From: Pseudomonas sp. GL-B-19
GTDB taxonomy: Bacteria > Pseudomonadota > Gammaproteobacteria > Pseudomonadales > Pseudomonadaceae
DNA: 64,000 nt
NCBI RefSeq assembly: GCF_019956415.1
Contig: NZ_JAHBDK010000024.1
Coordinates: 1-64,000 of the forward strand
Reading direction: 5' to 3'
Below are positions 27,925 to 40,510 of the stretch, piece after piece; position 1 is the stretch's first letter, and every line of letters begins with the position of its first letter. The position numbers were made by a program, and so were the translations under genes. Under the pieces are notes generated by a model. The model was not told the DNA's origin. It was given only the letters and a program-made list of their open reading frames with translations, and did not search any database.

Positions 27925-30321
27925 TCAGGCTGCATCCAGCGGCACCCGCACACTCAAGGTCGTGCCCTCCCCCGGCTCACTTTCAAGCAACAACCGCCCA
28001 CCCATGATCAACACCCGCTCACGCATGCCGACCACACCAAAGGATGTTGGCCTGCCGGTCGCGGCGACAAATCCTACGCCATCATCACTGACGGTCAGAC
28101 ACAACTCGTCGCCTTCCAGCGCCAATGACAGTTCAACAGTATGCGCCTGGGCATGGCGCATGACATTGGTCAGCGCTTCCTGGAGGATCCGGAACAAGCC
28201 GATGGCCTTGGCATCGCTGAGCACCGGCAGATTGTCCGGCACCTGCACCAGACACGGAATCTGCGTGCGCGCCTCGAAACGCCGGGCCTGCCACTCGATG
28301 GCAGAAGCGATCCCGGCATCGAGAATCGGTGGTCGCAGCGCCGTTGCCACGTCGCGCACCAGTTGGAACAGCTGAGCGATCAAGCGTTTCATGCTGTTCA
28401 AGCGTTCGTTCAGCCCGGGATCGAGCTGGGCGTAGGCCAATTCGCACATGGACGTTTCCAGTTTGAGCACGGTCAGCATCTGGCCCAGTTCGTCATGAAC
28501 TTCCCTGGCGATACGCGCTTTTTCCTCTTCGCGCACGCACTCCAGGTGGGCGGACAATTCACGCAGTTGTTCGCGGGAGCTGGCGAGTTCCAGCTCAATA
28601 CGCTTGCTCTCGCTGATGTCCCAGACAATACCGTCCCAGACGTAGGCCCCGTCGTCGAGCCGACGGGTGATGGCTTTGATCTCGGCCCACCGCTGTTCGC
28701 CCGAACGGGTCAAAATCCGTCCTTGCCATGACCAGTCACTGTCGGTATCCAGCGCATGGTCCTGAGTCAGGTGATAGCTGGCCTTGTCGTCCGGGTGCAC
28801 CAGACTGCGCAGGCCTTTATCGCGGTGGGCCAGGGTGGCCGGCGAGTACCCCACCAGACTTTCACTGCCTTCACTGATGTAGGCAAAGTCGATCTGCCCT
28901 GTCACGGGCGCGCGCTCCAGGCGGAAAACCAGTCCAGGAACGTTGGCGGCGATCCCCTGCAACCGCGCCTCGCTTTCCTGCAATGCGGCCAGTGCGCGGC
29001 GGCGTTCGGTCACGTCGTTGAGGTAAACAACCAGGTATTCGCCGTCGCGAAACCGCAGGAAACTCAACGACACATCCGTCGGCAAAATGCTGCCGTCAGC
29101 CCGCACGCAGTTAGTTTCGAAACTTAGCGGATCATCCTCACTGGCCCGCGCGCGTTTCCACAGATTCAGCCAGCGATCCATGTGCAGGCCGGGTTCGAAG
29201 TCGATCAGCGGTCGATCGATGATCCCACCCGGCGGGTAGCCGAGCATGCTTTCGGCGGCGTGGTTGGCGTAGCGCACATGGCTGTCCCAGTTGACCCAGA
29301 GAATGCCGACGGTGCTCTGATCGATGGAAAACTGGGTCAGGCGCAACGCCTCTTCACTTGCCTCACGCAGGGCTATGTCTTCGCGCGCGGCCAACAGGCG
29401 CTGCTCCAGACTGTGCTGTTGCCGCCGCTGCCAGAACACGATGGCCAGGCTGCTCAGCAGCATGACGGCGAACAGCAGGCAAAGGTTTTGCCAGAACCCC
29501 GGGGATTCGGAAAGCCTTGGATATTTAGGCTGCAACCATTGGTTGTGCAGTTGCTCCAGGTCCTTGGCCGGGATCGCCCGCAGCGCACTTTCGACAATGC
29601 CGGCCAGCTCCGGCCAATCCCGGCGAGTGGCTATTCGCAGCAATTGCGGCAGGCCGATGTCACCCACCACAACCAGCCCGGCGAACTCAGGCTCGGCGGA
29701 CAAGCGGCCCAGCTGAGCCTCGTCGACTACGGCGTAACCGGCCTGCTGACTCAGCAACAACTGCAGCGCCTGGCGCTCGATGGGCACGCCTTGCAGGTTC
29801 AAATGGGGATAGTTGCTGCGCAGATAATCGGCGGTCGCGCTGGGCATGCGCACCGCGACGCGGGTCTGGCTGTCGAGCTTCTCCAGCTCCACGACACCGG
29901 TGCTTTTCTGGTCGCTGACCACCAGTTGCGGAACCCGCATGTACGGATCGGTAAATTGCCACAGGCGCAAACCGGTCGGCGTTTGCGTCAGCCCCACAGC
30001 GATGTCGATTTCACCCTCGCGTGCGGCGTCTTCCAGTTGCGCGACATCCGGAAAATTGCGCCAGCTGAACTCAACCTTGAGCGCATCGGCCAACCATTTC
30101 ATCAACTCGACGTTCACCCCGGACAACTGCTGCAAGCGGCGATCATATTGCGCATAAGGCGCCTGCAACACCACGCCGACCCGCAGTTCGTCATGGTCTG
30201 CCAGCCATTGCTGTTGCCGGGGTGACAATGGCGCGGCATGCACCACTGGCGCAGACGCCGCCCACCCCATCAAGGGAAACCACAAACAGCCGATAACCCA
30301 CAGGCAGCGAAAACGCATCAT
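27925..30321 (-). CDS. agtS: Hybrid-input sensor histidine kinase (SBP_bac_3-PAS-PAS-HisKA_3-HATPase)
   Basis: Membrane sensor kinase, 798 residues. Signal sequence 1-22; a periplasmic amino-acid-binding-like domain (about 35-265); a membrane helix (about 283-303); two PAS regions (about 330-450 and 455-575); HisKA_3 with phosphoacceptor H609 in REVHDELGQ; HATPase with NVMRHA (N-box) and VSDDGVGF (G-box). The extracytoplasmic solute-binding domain suggests direct sensing of an amino acid such as GABA or 5-aminovalerate. The start is taken at the first of two adjacent ATGs (30321), with GAG six bases before. It pairs with the regulator gene immediately downstream. Confidence 0.85.
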   Translation of the reverse strand: MMRFRCLWVIGCLWFPLMGWAASAPVVHAAPLSPRQQQWLADHDELRVGVVLQAPYAQYDRRLQQLSGVNVELMKWLADALKVEFSWRNFPDVAQLEDAAREGEIDIAVGLTQTPTGLRLWQFTDPYMRVPQLVVSDQKSTGVVELEKLDSQTRVAVRMPSATADYLRSNYPHLNLQGVPIERQALQLLLSQQAGYAVVDEAQLGRLSAEPEFAGLVVVGDIGLPQLLRIATRRDWPELAGIVESALRAIPAKDLEQLHNQWLQPKYPRLSESPGFWQNLCLLFAVMLLSSLAIVFWQRRQQHSLEQRLLAAREDIALREASEEALRLTQFSIDQSTVGILWVNWDSHVRYANHAAESMLGYPPGGIIDRPLIDFEPGLHMDRWLNLWKRARASEDDPLSFETNCVRADGSILPTDVSLSFLRFRDGEYLVVYLNDVTERRRALAALQESEARLQGIAANVPGLVFRLERAPVTGQIDFAYISEGSESLVGYSPATLAHRDKGLRSLVHPDDKASYHLTQDHALDTDSDWSWQGRILTRSGEQRWAEIKAITRRLDDGAYVWDGIVWDISESKRIELELASSREQLRELSAHLECVREEEKARIAREVHDELGQMLTVLKLETSMCELAYAQLDPGLNERLNSMKRLIAQLFQLVRDVATALRPPILDAGIASAIEWQARRFEARTQIPCLVQVPDNLPVLSDAKAIGLFRILQEALTNVMRHAQAHTVELSLALEGDELCLTVSDDGVGFVAATGRPTSFGVVGMRERVLIMGGRLLLESEPGEGTTLSVRVPLDAA

Positions 30322-30394
30322 CGAAGTCTCACACACTGACAAACACTGACTAACCCATTAGGCTGCCGGAAACACTTCTGGCCTGGAATATCCA

Positions 30395-31387
30395 ATGCCC
30401 CCTGTCTACCGCCTGGCACTGCCAGTATTGTGCCTGTCGCTGATCCTGCCTTGTGCCTTTTCTGTCGAGGCCGCCGACCCGGTGCCTGCCGCGGCAGAAA
30501 AATCCGCAGAAGAAAAACCGGCCGAACGCCAGCCATTGCTTGAGCGTAGTCAGGAAGAAGCCCTAGCACTTGAGCGAAAAATCCCTGCTCAGGAACAGCA
30601 ACAACTGCAAGCCGGTACCGACAACTTTCTGGCCTTGTGGACGCCGGCCAATACCGCCGAGCCCAAGGGCGCGGTGATTATCATCCCCGGCGCTGGTGAA
30701 ACCGCTGACTGGCCGCAAGCAATTGGGCCTTTGCGTCGCCAATTGCCGGACGCCCAGTGGAGCAGCCTGAGTATCACCTTGCCAGACCTGCAAAGCGACG
30801 CCATTGCGCCACGTATCGTGGAAGTCGCACCCGCGCCCAAAGCGCCGGATACCGGCAGCAAGGATTCCACCACCGCAGCGCCCATCGAGCAGGCCGCCGG
30901 CGGTGAATCGGAAGTGACTGACAAGGCCATCGTCGAAACCAGCGAGGAGCAAGCCAAAGCCGACGCTGAACGAATCTTCGCGCGTATCGACGCTGCCATT
31001 GCGTATGCCGAACAACAAAGCGCCCGCAGCATTGTTGTGCTGGGCCATGGCACTGGCGCTTACTGGGCCGCGCGCTACCTGAGTGAGAGGCAGCCTTCGC
31101 AAGTGGAGAAATTTGTGATGGTCGCTGCCCGGACACCGGTTGCGGCAAAGCCTGAGTTGGCTGAACTGACGCCAACGTTGAAGCTCGCGACAGCAGACCT
31201 CTTCTATATGGATAAACCGCTGGATCGCAAAGCAGCGCTGGAGCGTTTGCAGGCCAGCAAGCGTTTGAAGACGTCAGCGTTCAGCCAGGTGTCGCTGAAG
31301 GCGTTGCCAGGGAATGCCAAGGCTGAGCAGGAGCAACTGGTGCGCCGGGTGCGCGGTTGGTTGAATCCGCAGAATGCGGCGGGCTGA
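30395..31387 (+). CDS. DUF3530 family alpha/beta-hydrolase-like protein
   Basis: A 330-residue exported protein of unknown function. Signal peptide 1-26 (cleavage after VEA), an Ala/Glu-rich segment, then an alpha/beta-hydrolase-like fold (about 70-325) with KGAVIIIPGAGETADW, like the oxyanion strand. The expected nucleophile elbow GxSxG is instead G217-H-G-T-G221 (VLGHGTGAYWA), so the serine is missing. A long Ala/Thr/Glu-rich insert (about 145-195) interrupts the domain. It is divergent from agtS. Family placement is fairly certain; activity is not. Confidence 0.75.
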   Translation: MPPVYRLALPVLCLSLILPCAFSVEAADPVPAAAEKSAEEKPAERQPLLERSQEEALALERKIPAQEQQQLQAGTDNFLALWTPANTAEPKGAVIIIPGAGETADWPQAIGPLRRQLPDAQWSSLSITLPDLQSDAIAPRIVEVAPAPKAPDTGSKDSTTAAPIEQAAGGESEVTDKAIVETSEEQAKADAERIFARIDAAIAYAEQQSARSIVVLGHGTGAYWAARYLSERQPSQVEKFVMVAARTPVAAKPELAELTPTLKLATADLFYMDKPLDRKAALERLQASKRLKTSAFSQVSLKALPGNAKAEQEQLVRRVRGWLNPQNAAG

Positions 31388-31402
31388 TAGACCGAGGCGC
31401 TT

Positions 31403-31499
31403 CCATCGCGAGCAGGCTCACTCCCACAGTTGATCTTCAGTGAGCACTAATTCTGTGCCGACGAAAATCCAGTGTGGGAGTGAGCCTGCTCGCGATGGC
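31403..31499. repeat. REPIN between the DUF3530 gene and djlA
   Basis: CATCGCGAGCAGGCTCACTCCCAC, about 50 bases, GTGGGAGTGAGCCTGCTCGCGATG. The two units share the compensating A/T change at the same stem position, so pairing is kept. It lies between convergent genes. Confidence 0.85.
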
Positions 31500-31528
31500 G
31501 TCATCAGAGACAGCACAAATCTGCTTCC

Positions 31529-32296
31529 CTAGCGAAAACCCCGCCGCTCACGAATCAACGTATAAGCCGTATGCAACTCGCGAGTCTTGTCCGTGGCCTC
31601 ACGAACCTGCAATGCCGTCGCCCCGCTGCCGGCAACCTTGTCCGGGTGATGACGACTGAGCAGGCGCCGATAAGCGCGCTTGATCTGCTCCGGCTCGCTG
31701 GTTGCCGATACCCCCAAAAGCCGCAACGCATCTTGATAGCTGATCGCGCTGCTGACCTTTGGCCGCTTGTGCTGTTCATAATCGGCGGCCAATGCCTGAA
31801 CCTGATGCGGCGTCCAGCCCAGCCACTTACCCCACTGGGCAATCAACTCGCGCTCATGACGGCCGGCACGGCCATCGGCCCAGACCATCCGCCAACAGGC
31901 GCGCAATACACCTTCTGCCGCATGAGGCTGAGCACTCAAGCGTCGCAGATAGCCGCGTAATCGATCATTGCCCGACTTGCCGCGATTGAACGCAACAATG
32001 GCACGACGCTGCGCCGAGTCCGTCATGTCCAAAGAACGCATTTCCTGCCGGGCCTGCTGGATGTGGCCATCCAACACCCGCCCATCACTCTTGGCCAACC
32101 GCCCCAGCAACACGAAAAGCAGTTCATCATTGCGCAGCATCGGGCGACCGCCGAGCTTTTCATACAGATGCCCAAAGCTTTGCAGATGCAAGCGCCGATC
32201 CAGCGCCTGCCCCAACAAAGCACCGAGCATGGCCCCCGGAATACTGGCTATGGCAAAGCCTGCTCCGGCTCCGATCAGAGTCCCTGGCCACAACAT
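31529..32296 (-). CDS. djlA: Membrane-anchored DnaJ-like co-chaperone DjlA
   Basis: Co-chaperone stimulating DnaK at the inner membrane, 255 residues. The N-terminal helix (about 5-30) has a GxxxG-like pattern (GAGAGFAIASIPGAMLGALLG), typical of dimerising DjlA segments. A TerB-like central domain (about 50-165) and a C-terminal J domain (about 188-255) follow, the latter with the essential HPD as SRHHPDK. It lies one base downstream of murU in the same direction, so coexpression is likely. Confidence 0.85.
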   Translation of the reverse strand: MLWPGTLIGAGAGFAIASIPGAMLGALLGQALDRRLHLQSFGHLYEKLGGRPMLRNDELLFVLLGRLAKSDGRVLDGHIQQARQEMRSLDMTDSAQRRAIVAFNRGKSGNDRLRGYLRRLSAQPHAAEGVLRACWRMVWADGRAGRHERELIAQWGKWLGWTPHQVQALAADYEQHKRPKVSSAISYQDALRLLGVSATSEPEQIKRAYRRLLSRHHPDKVAGSGATALQVREATDKTRELHTAYTLIRERRGFR

Positions 32297-32297
32297 T

Positions 32298-33985
<1,688 letters not shown>

Positions 33986-34115
33986 TGCAAGGGTCTCCGA
34001 CGGCGCTAGCCGTCAAGCGGGGCATGCTTTATTATCCAGCATCTTTTTCAGACCATCGAGAGGCGTGCGGCCCACACCGCGGGCAGATGGCACGCAGGAA
34101 GCCCGGACAAATAAG

Positions 34116-36908
34116 ATGGCATTGAAATCCCCCGCGTTTCGTAAAAAATTTCCGTTGTTGGTTACCGGCAGTTTGCTGGCCCTGCAACCCCTGGCTACTT
34201 CATTCGTGGTTGCCGCGGAACAGTATGACTGCTCAGCCTCTGCTTCGGGTGCCTGGAGCTGCGCACCAAAAGCGTCGACGGCGACATTGCCACCGCGTCC
34301 AGTCCATGAAGATGGCGCAGTTTCCGCCACTGGCGAAGCTGCAGTCCAGAACGGTTCCAGCGAAGAAACCGGCGCCAAGACTGTACTCGTTACCGAGTCC
34401 AAGGGCCGCGGCCTGAAGTCCCGTAGCGAAGATTACAGCCACCTCGACTGGGTGCCACGCGAAAATCTCACTGCTGCACAGTTGGCCGAAACCGGTCCTT
34501 ACTGCGCTGGTGCCTATGTAGAACCGATTCGTCCTGGCATGAATGACAAGACGGATAAAAGTGACGCGCCTACCTTTATCGGCGCGAAGGCTTCGCGCTA
34601 CAACACCGAAGATCAGATCGGCACGCTGGCCGGTGACGTCGTGTTGCGTCAGGGCAGCATGCAGGTCGAGTCCGACGAGGCCAGCCTGTATCAGGCCGAG
34701 AGCCGCGCCGAACTCACTGGCGACGTGCGCATCCGCGACAACGGCGCACTGATCGTCGGCGACCACGCCGATGTGCAGCTCGACACCGGTGAAGCCAAGG
34801 TCGACAACGCCGAATACGTGATGCACAAATCCCGTATCCGCGGTAACGCGCTGTACGCCAAGCGTGCCGAAAACGCGATCATCCGCCTCAAGGATGGTAC
34901 GTACACCACGTGCGAACCGGACAGCAACGCCTGGCAGCTCAAGGGTAACAACATCACCCTGAACCCGGCGACCGGCTTCGGTACCGCGACCAACGTGACA
35001 TTGCGGGTCAAGGACATTCCTGTCCTGTACACGCCGTACATCTATTTCCCGATCGATGACCGTCGCCAGTCCGGCTTCCTGCCGCCGACCATCGGAACCG
35101 GCAGCGATACCGGCTTCATGCTGGTCACACCGTATTACTTCAACCTGGCACCGAACTACGATGCCACGTTGTACCCGCGTTACATGGAAAAGCATGGCTT
35201 GTTGATGGAAGGCGAATTCCGCTACCTCACCCAGTCCAGCGAAGGTCAGTTCGGTGGTGCGTACCTCAACGACGAAGACACCGAGCGCAGTAAACAGACC
35301 GACTACCGCAAAGACCGCTACATGTATAACTGGCAGCACAAGGGTGGTCTGGATTCGCGCGTATACACGCAAGTCGACTACACCAAGATCAGCGATCCTT
35401 ATTACTTCCAGGATCTGCAGACCGACCAGATTGGCGTGAAAAGCGCTGACTACGTGAACCAGCAAGGCTCGGTTACCTACCGTGGTGACAATTATACGGC
35501 GCGCGTGAATGCCCAGGCATTTGAGTTGGCGACCGTTCAGAACGTCACCCCTTACGATCGCTTGCCGCAGATCACCTTCGATGGTGCGCTGCCTTATCAT
35601 CCAAGCGGCCTGAATTTCAGCTACAACACTGAAATCGTGCGGTTTGATCGTGACCTGAAAAATGGCGACTTCACCGATCAAGACGGCAATGTGAGCCCTC
35701 AGATAGACACCAACACTCGGGGCTTGGCGCGCGCTACCGGCGACCGTCTAAACCTGGCACCAGCCGTCAGCCTGCCGCTGGACTGGACTTATGGTTTCCT
35801 GAAGCCGACGCTCAAGTACCAATACACCCAGTACCAACTGGACTTGGACAGTAGCGGCAAATCCGATATTGCCAAACAGTCCGCAGAACAGGACAAACTC
35901 CTCGGCACCTTTGACAGTAACCAGAACCGTGGTGTGCCAATCGCCAGCATCGACAGCGGCCTGTATTTCGATCGCAAAACCCAATGGTTCGGCAAGAACT
36001 ATCGCCAGACCCTTGAGCCGCGCCTGTACTACCTCTATGTGCCAGAGGTAGACCAGGAAGACATTCCTGTTTTCGACACCAGCGAATACACCTTCAGCTA
36101 TGCATCGCTGTTCCGTGACAACCGTTTCTCCGGCTCCGACCGTGTCGGCGACGAGAACAAACTGTCGCTGGGCATCACCAACCGCTGGATCGAAGACGAC
36201 GGCTTTGAACGTCAACGCATCAGCGTAGGCCAGGCCTTGTTCTTCAAGGACCGCAAAGTACAGATGCCAGGCGTCTCAGATACCCGTGCCGATTCTACAG
36301 CCAACGTTTCGCCGTACGCCCTGGAATACGAATACCGCTGGAACCGCGACTGGCGCACCACGGCCGACTACAACTGGGACCCGGACACCCGCAGCCCTCG
36401 CTCGGGTAGCGCGATGTTCCACTACCAGCCTGAAGACAACCCGAACAAGATCATCAACGCCGGCTATCGCTATCGCAACGATCAGGTGCTGTATAACCAG
36501 AACACCGGTCAATGGCAGTTCGGCGGTGACTATGGCGTTGAGGGCCAGCCTGGTTTCGTGAAGGACTACTACAAGATCGTGCAGCACGACTTCTCGGTGA
36601 TGTGGCCGATCGTGCCTCAGTGGAACGCCATCAGCCGCTGGCAGTATGACTACAACCAAAACCGTACCCTGGAAGCCTTCGGTGGTTTCGAGTACGACAA
36701 TTGCTGCTGGAAACTGCGCTTGATAAACCGCTACTTCGTTGATTACGACGAGTTCAGCCAAAATGCTCCACAAAACGAAAAGGGCGACCACGGCGTCTTC
36801 CTCCAAATTGTTCTGAAGGGACTCGGCGGCCTCACCGGCGCCAAAGTAGAGAGCTTCCTCGACAAAGGCATCCAAGGTTATCGTGAACGTGAAGACCAAG
36901 CTTTCTGA
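34116..36908 (+). CDS. lptD: LPS-assembly protein LptD
   Basis: Outer-membrane barrel that inserts lipopolysaccharide into the outer leaflet with LptE. The 930-residue protein has a signal peptide (1-33, cleavage near VVAA), a Pseudomonas-type extended N-terminal region, an OstA/LptA jellyroll domain (about 165-300) and a C-terminal 26-strand barrel. Cysteines are visible in the N-terminal region ([18 protein letters not shown]) and as the adjacent pair in [10 protein letters not shown], which corresponds to the CC pair of the interdomain disulfides in E. coli. The start [15 protein letters not shown] at 34116 gives a normal signal peptide; the longer frame adds 17 polar residues. It overlaps surA. 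Confidence 0.93.
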   Translation: MALKSPAFRKKFPLLVTGSLLALQPLATSFVVAAEQYDCSASASGAWSCAPKASTATLPPRPVHEDGAVSATGEAAVQNGSSEETGAKTVLVTESKGRGLKSRSEDYSHLDWVPRENLTAAQLAETGPYCAGAYVEPIRPGMNDKTDKSDAPTFIGAKASRYNTEDQIGTLAGDVVLRQGSMQVESDEASLYQAESRAELTGDVRIRDNGALIVGDHADVQLDTGEAKVDNAEYVMHKSRIRGNALYAKRAENAIIRLKDGTYTTCEPDSNAWQLKGNNITLNPATGFGTATNVTLRVKDIPVLYTPYIYFPIDDRRQSGFLPPTIGTGSDTGFMLVTPYYFNLAPNYDATLYPRYMEKHGLLMEGEFRYLTQSSEGQFGGAYLNDEDTERSKQTDYRKDRYMYNWQHKGGLDSRVYTQVDYTKISDPYYFQDLQTDQIGVKSADYVNQQGSVTYRGDNYTARVNAQAFELATVQNVTPYDRLPQITFDGALPYHPSGLNFSYNTEIVRFDRDLKNGDFTDQDGNVSPQIDTNTRGLARATGDRLNLAPAVSLPLDWTYGFLKPTLKYQYTQYQLDLDSSGKSDIAKQSAEQDKLLGTFDSNQNRGVPIASIDSGLYFDRKTQWFGKNYRQTLEPRLYYLYVPEVDQEDIPVFDTSEYTFSYASLFRDNRFSGSDRVGDENKLSLGITNRWIEDDGFERQRISVGQALFFKDRKVQMPGVSDTRADSTANVSPYALEYEYRWNRDWRTTADYNWDPDTRSPRSGSAMFHYQPEDNPNKIINAGYRYRNDQVLYNQNTGQWQFGGDYGVEGQPGFVKDYYKIVQHDFSVMWPIVPQWNAISRWQYDYNQNRTLEAFGGFEYDNCCWKLRLINRYFVDYDEFSQNAPQNEKGDHGVFLQIVLKGLGGLTGAKVESFLDKGIQGYREREDQAF

Positions 36909-38205
36909 TTGTCTGCGCCCGCTACTGCTGGGCGCGCTGTTTCTAGGTACCGCGGCCAACGCCGCCGTACAGTCCATCGACAAAGTGGTGGCCATCGTCG
37001 ACAACGACGTAGTCATGCAGAGCCAACTGGACCATCGCGTTCGTGAAGTTCAGCAAACCATTGCCAAGCGTGGCACTGCTGTGCCGCCAGCCAGCGTGCT
37101 GGAGCAGCAGGTGCTTGAGCGTTTGATCGTCGAAAACCTGCAATTGCAGATCGGCGAACGTTCGGGCATCCGCATTACCGATGAAGAACTGAACCAGGCG
37201 GTGGGCACCATTGCCCAGCGCAACAACATGACCGTGGATCAATTCCGCGCCGCGCTGGCTCACGACGGCCTGTCTTACGACGACGCCCGTGAACAGATTC
37301 GCCGTGAAATGGTCATCAGCCGCGTGCGTCAGCGCCGCGTGGCCGAGCGCATCCAGGTGTCCGAACAGGAAGTTAAGAACTTCCTCGCCTCCGACCTTGG
37401 CAAGATGCAATTGTCCGAAGAGTTCCGTTTGGCCAACATCCTGATTCCTACGCCGGAAAGCGCCAACTCCGACGCGATTCAGAATGCTGCCAAGCAGGCC
37501 GACGCGGTTTACCAGCAGCTCAAGCAAGGTGCTGATTTCGGTCAGTTGGCCATCGCCAAGTCTGCCAGTGAAACTGCACTGGAAGGCGGCGACATGGGCT
37601 GGCGTAAAGCCGCCCAATTGCCACCTCCGTTCGATCGCATGCTGAGCTCCATGTCCGTTGGCGAAGTCACCCAACCCATGCGCACACCCGGCGGCTTCAT
37701 CATCCTGAAGATCCTCGACAAGCGCGGCGGCCAGACCCAGGTGCGCGACGAAGTGCACGTGCGTCACATCCTGGTCAAACCAAGCCCGATCCGCGACGAA
37801 GCTAAAACAAAGGCCTTGGCTGAATCGCTCTACGCTCGTATTGAATCAGGCGAAGACTTCAGCGAACTGGCCAAGAACTACTCGGAAGACCCGGGTTCTG
37901 CCCTCAACGGCGGCGACCTGAACTGGATCGACCCGAACGCACTGGTACCGGAATTCCGCGAAGTGATGGCCAAGACCCCGCAGGGCAAGCTGTCCAAGCC
38001 GTTCCAGACTCAGTACGGCTGGCACGTTCTGGAAGTGCTTGGCCGTCGCGCCACCGACAGCACCGCCCAGGCTCGCGAGCAACAGGCAATGACCGTACTG
38101 CGTAACCGCAAATACGACGAAGAGCTGCAAACCTGGCTGCGTCAGATCCGTGACGAAGCGTACGTAGAAATCAAACTCCCTGGTGCAAGCCAGGCAGCGC
38201 AGTGA
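36883..38205 (+). CDS. surA: Periplasmic chaperone and peptidyl-prolyl isomerase SurA
   Basis: Chaperone for outer-membrane proteins, LptD among its main clients. The 440-residue protein has a signal peptide (about 1-27, cleavage after ANA), SurA N domain (about 30-165) and two parvulin domains (about 185-285 and 292-395, the latter with [12 protein letters not shown] and [12 protein letters not shown]). The GTG at 36883 has AAGG five bases upstream. A second GTG at 36889 (MKTKLSDC) resembles the PAO1 start as I recall it, and is the alternative. Either start lies inside the end of lptD. Confidence 0.92.
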   Translation: MNVKTKLSDCLRPLLLGALFLGTAANAAVQSIDKVVAIVDNDVVMQSQLDHRVREVQQTIAKRGTAVPPASVLEQQVLERLIVENLQLQIGERSGIRITDEELNQAVGTIAQRNNMTVDQFRAALAHDGLSYDDAREQIRREMVISRVRQRRVAERIQVSEQEVKNFLASDLGKMQLSEEFRLANILIPTPESANSDAIQNAAKQADAVYQQLKQGADFGQLAIAKSASETALEGGDMGWRKAAQLPPPFDRMLSSMSVGEVTQPMRTPGGFIILKILDKRGGQTQVRDEVHVRHILVKPSPIRDEAKTKALAESLYARIESGEDFSELAKNYSEDPGSALNGGDLNWIDPNALVPEFREVMAKTPQGKLSKPFQTQYGWHVLEVLGRRATDSTAQAREQQAMTVLRNRKYDEELQTWLRQIRDEAYVEIKLPGASQAAQ

Positions 38206-39191
38206 AACCCAAGCGTTTCGCGCTGACCCCCGGCGAACCGGCCGGCATAGGTCCTGACCTGTGCCTGCTGCTCGCCTCGCAAGCCCAGCCACACCCCCTG
38301 ATTGCCATTACCAGCCGCGACCTGCTCCTTGAGCGGGCCGCGCAGCTGGGTGTGGTTGTCGACTTGTTGCCGGTAACCCCGGACAGTTGGCCGGATATTC
38401 CTGCTCCAGCTAACAGTTTGTATGTGTGGGATACACCGCTCAATGCGCCGGTCACCGCCGGCCAGCTGGACAAGGGCAATGCCGCGTTTGTCCTGGAAAC
38501 CCTGACCCGTGCGGGTCAAGGCTGCCTGGACGGGCATTTCGCCGGCATGATTACCGCCCCCGTGCACAAGGGTGTCATCAACGAATCCGGTATTGCCTTC
38601 TCCGGGCACACCGAATTTCTCGCTGACCTGACCCATACCGCACAGGTGGTGATGATGCTGGCCACGCGTGGATTGCGCGTGGCGCTGGTCACCACTCACC
38701 TGCCCCTTCGCGAGATTGCCGATGCGATCACGCCGGAGCGCCTGGAGCGGGTCACACGAATTCTGTACGCCGATCTGCAAGAAAAATTCGGCATCGCCCA
38801 GCCACGCATCCTGGTCTGTGGACTCAACCCGCACGCCGGTGAAGGCGGACACCTGGGCCATGAAGAAATCGACATTATCGAACCTACATTAGAGCGCCTG
38901 CGCGGTGAAGGCATGGACCTTCGCGGCCCCCTGCCCGCCGACACTCTGTTTACCCCCAAATATCTGGAGCACTGCGACGCAGTGCTGGCGATGTACCACG
39001 ACCAGGGCTTGCCCGTGCTGAAGTACAAAGGCTTCGGCGCGGCAGTCAACGTGACCCTCGGCTTGCCGATCATCCGCACTTCGGTCGACCACGGCACCGC
39101 CCTGGATCTGGCCGGCAGCGGTAAAATCGACACCGGCAGCCTGCAAGTCGCCCTGGAAACCGCCTACCAGATGGCCGAGACCCGTTTATGA
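38202..39191 (+). CDS. pdxA: 4-hydroxythreonine-4-phosphate dehydrogenase
   Basis: NAD-dependent step of pyridoxal 5'-phosphate synthesis. The 329-residue protein has [12 protein letters not shown] (residues 7-18), [25 protein letters not shown] (near 119, with a metal-binding His), [14 protein letters not shown] and [15 protein letters not shown] (near 263). Translation begins at a GTG sharing the GTGA overlap with the surA stop. It is part of the lptD-surA-pdxA-rsmA overlap chain. Confidence 0.95.
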   Translation: MKPKRFALTPGEPAGIGPDLCLLLASQAQPHPLIAITSRDLLLERAAQLGVVVDLLPVTPDSWPDIPAPANSLYVWDTPLNAPVTAGQLDKGNAAFVLETLTRAGQGCLDGHFAGMITAPVHKGVINESGIAFSGHTEFLADLTHTAQVVMMLATRGLRVALVTTHLPLREIADAITPERLERVTRILYADLQEKFGIAQPRILVCGLNPHAGEGGHLGHEEIDIIEPTLERLRGEGMDLRGPLPADTLFTPKYLEHCDAVLAMYHDQGLPVLKYKGFGAAVNVTLGLPIIRTSVDHGTALDLAGSGKIDTGSLQVALETAYQMAETRL

Positions 39192-40006
39192 CCGAGCATT
39201 ACCAACACAAGGCGCGCAAACGCTTTGGCCAGAACTTCCTGCACGATGCCGGCGTTATCGACCGTATCTTGCGCTCTATCCACGCCAAAGCCGAAGACCG
39301 CGTGCTGGAAATCGGCCCGGGCCAGGGTGCCCTGACTCAAGGCCTGCTCAATAGCGGCGCCCAGTTGGACGTGGTGGAACTGGACAAGGACCTGGTCCCG
39401 ATCCTCAATCAGCAGTTCGCCAGCAGGAGCAATTTCAGCCTGCATCAGGGCGATGCGCTGAAGTTCGACTTCACCAGCCTGAATGCCGCGCCGGGTAGCC
39501 TGCGTGTGGTCGGCAACTTGCCGTACAACATTTCCACGCCGCTGATTTTTCACCTGCTGCATAACGCCAGCCTGATCCGCGACATGCACTTCATGCTGCA
39601 AAAAGAAGTGGTCGAGCGCATGGCGGCAGGCCCGGGTGGCGGTGATTGGGGCCGTCTGTCGATCATGGTTCAGTACCATTGCCGGGTCGAGCATCTGTTC
39701 AACGTCGGCCCGGGTGCATTCAATCCGCCGCCGAAGGTTGATTCGGCCATCGTGCGCCTGGTGCCGCACGCGGTACTGCCACATCCGGCCAAAGACCATA
39801 AATTGCTGGAGCGCGTCGTTCGCGAAGCCTTCAACCAGCGCCGCAAGACCCTGCGCAATACCCTCAAGTTGCTGCTGAGCAATGCCGAAATCGAAGCCGC
39901 CGGCGTCGATGGCAGCCTGCGCCCCGAGCAACTCGACCTGGCCGCCTTCGTGCGCCTGGCCGACAAGCTCAGCGAACAAGTCCTGAACCCGCCCGCCGCC
40001 GACTGA
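39188..40006 (+). CDS. rsmA: 16S rRNA (adenine1518/1519-N6)-dimethyltransferase
   Basis: KsgA/RsmA dimethylates two adjacent adenines near the 3' end of 16S rRNA late in 30S assembly. The 272-residue protein has the start motif [17 protein letters not shown]-binding motif [17 protein letters not shown] (residues 40-55) and catalytic motif [15 protein letters not shown] (near 112). The ATG overlaps the pdxA stop by 4 bases. Confidence 0.96.
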   Translation: MTEHYQHKARKRFGQNFLHDAGVIDRILRSIHAKAEDRVLEIGPGQGALTQGLLNSGAQLDVVELDKDLVPILNQQFASRSNFSLHQGDALKFDFTSLNAAPGSLRVVGNLPYNISTPLIFHLLHNASLIRDMHFMLQKEVVERMAAGPGGGDWGRLSIMVQYHCRVEHLFNVGPGAFNPPPKVDSAIVRLVPHAVLPHPAKDHKLLERVVREAFNQRRKTLRNTLKLLLSNAEIEAAGVDGSLRPEQLDLAAFVRLADKLSEQVLNPPAAD

Positions 40007-40129
40007 CAGGTGACAAGCGTTATCGGGTAGGACGCCAGACGCGATGTCTGGTTTACTACCCGGTACTTGGCCTAGACTGATCTCCATCAGCTGCGCCCCG
40101 CGTCCCGCTTCGTTTTTAAGGCCTCTTGC

Positions 40130-40510
40130 ATGTCCGATCCTCGTTATCAGGTCGACGTCAGCGTCGTCACCCGCTATCTGGCAGAACAATCGCAACCCGA
40201 GCAAAACCGCTTTGCCTTCGCTTACACCATTACCGTGCAAAACAATGGCGAGCTACCGGCCAAACTCTTGTCGCGGCACTGGGTGATCACCGACGGTGAC
40301 GGGCATGTCGAGGAGGTTCGCGGAGCCGGCGTGGTTGGCCAGCAGCCGTTGATCGAAGTGGGTGAGAGTCACACCTATAGCAGCGGTACGGTCATGACCA
40401 CCAAAGTCGGCACCATGCAGGGCACTTACCAGATGATTGCCGACGACGGTAAGCATTTCGACGCCATCATCGCTCCATTCCGCCTGGCGGTGCCCGGAGC
40501 CTTGCACTAA
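40130..40510 (+). CDS. apaG: ApaG/CorD family protein
   Basis: A 126-residue all-beta protein of the ApaG domain (fibronectin III-like fold) with motifs [22 protein letters not shown] and the [20 protein letters not shown] loop. Its role is unresolved; mutants in related bacteria show cobalt/magnesium phenotypes. It overlaps apaH by one base (TAATG), so the two are coupled. The 123-base gap after rsmA includes a possible separate promoter. Confidence 0.93.
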   Translation: MSDPRYQVDVSVVTRYLAEQSQPEQNRFAFAYTITVQNNGELPAKLLSRHWVITDGDGHVEEVRGAGVVGQQPLIEVGESHTYSSGTVMTTKVGTMQGTYQMIADDGKHFDAIIAPFRLAVPGALH

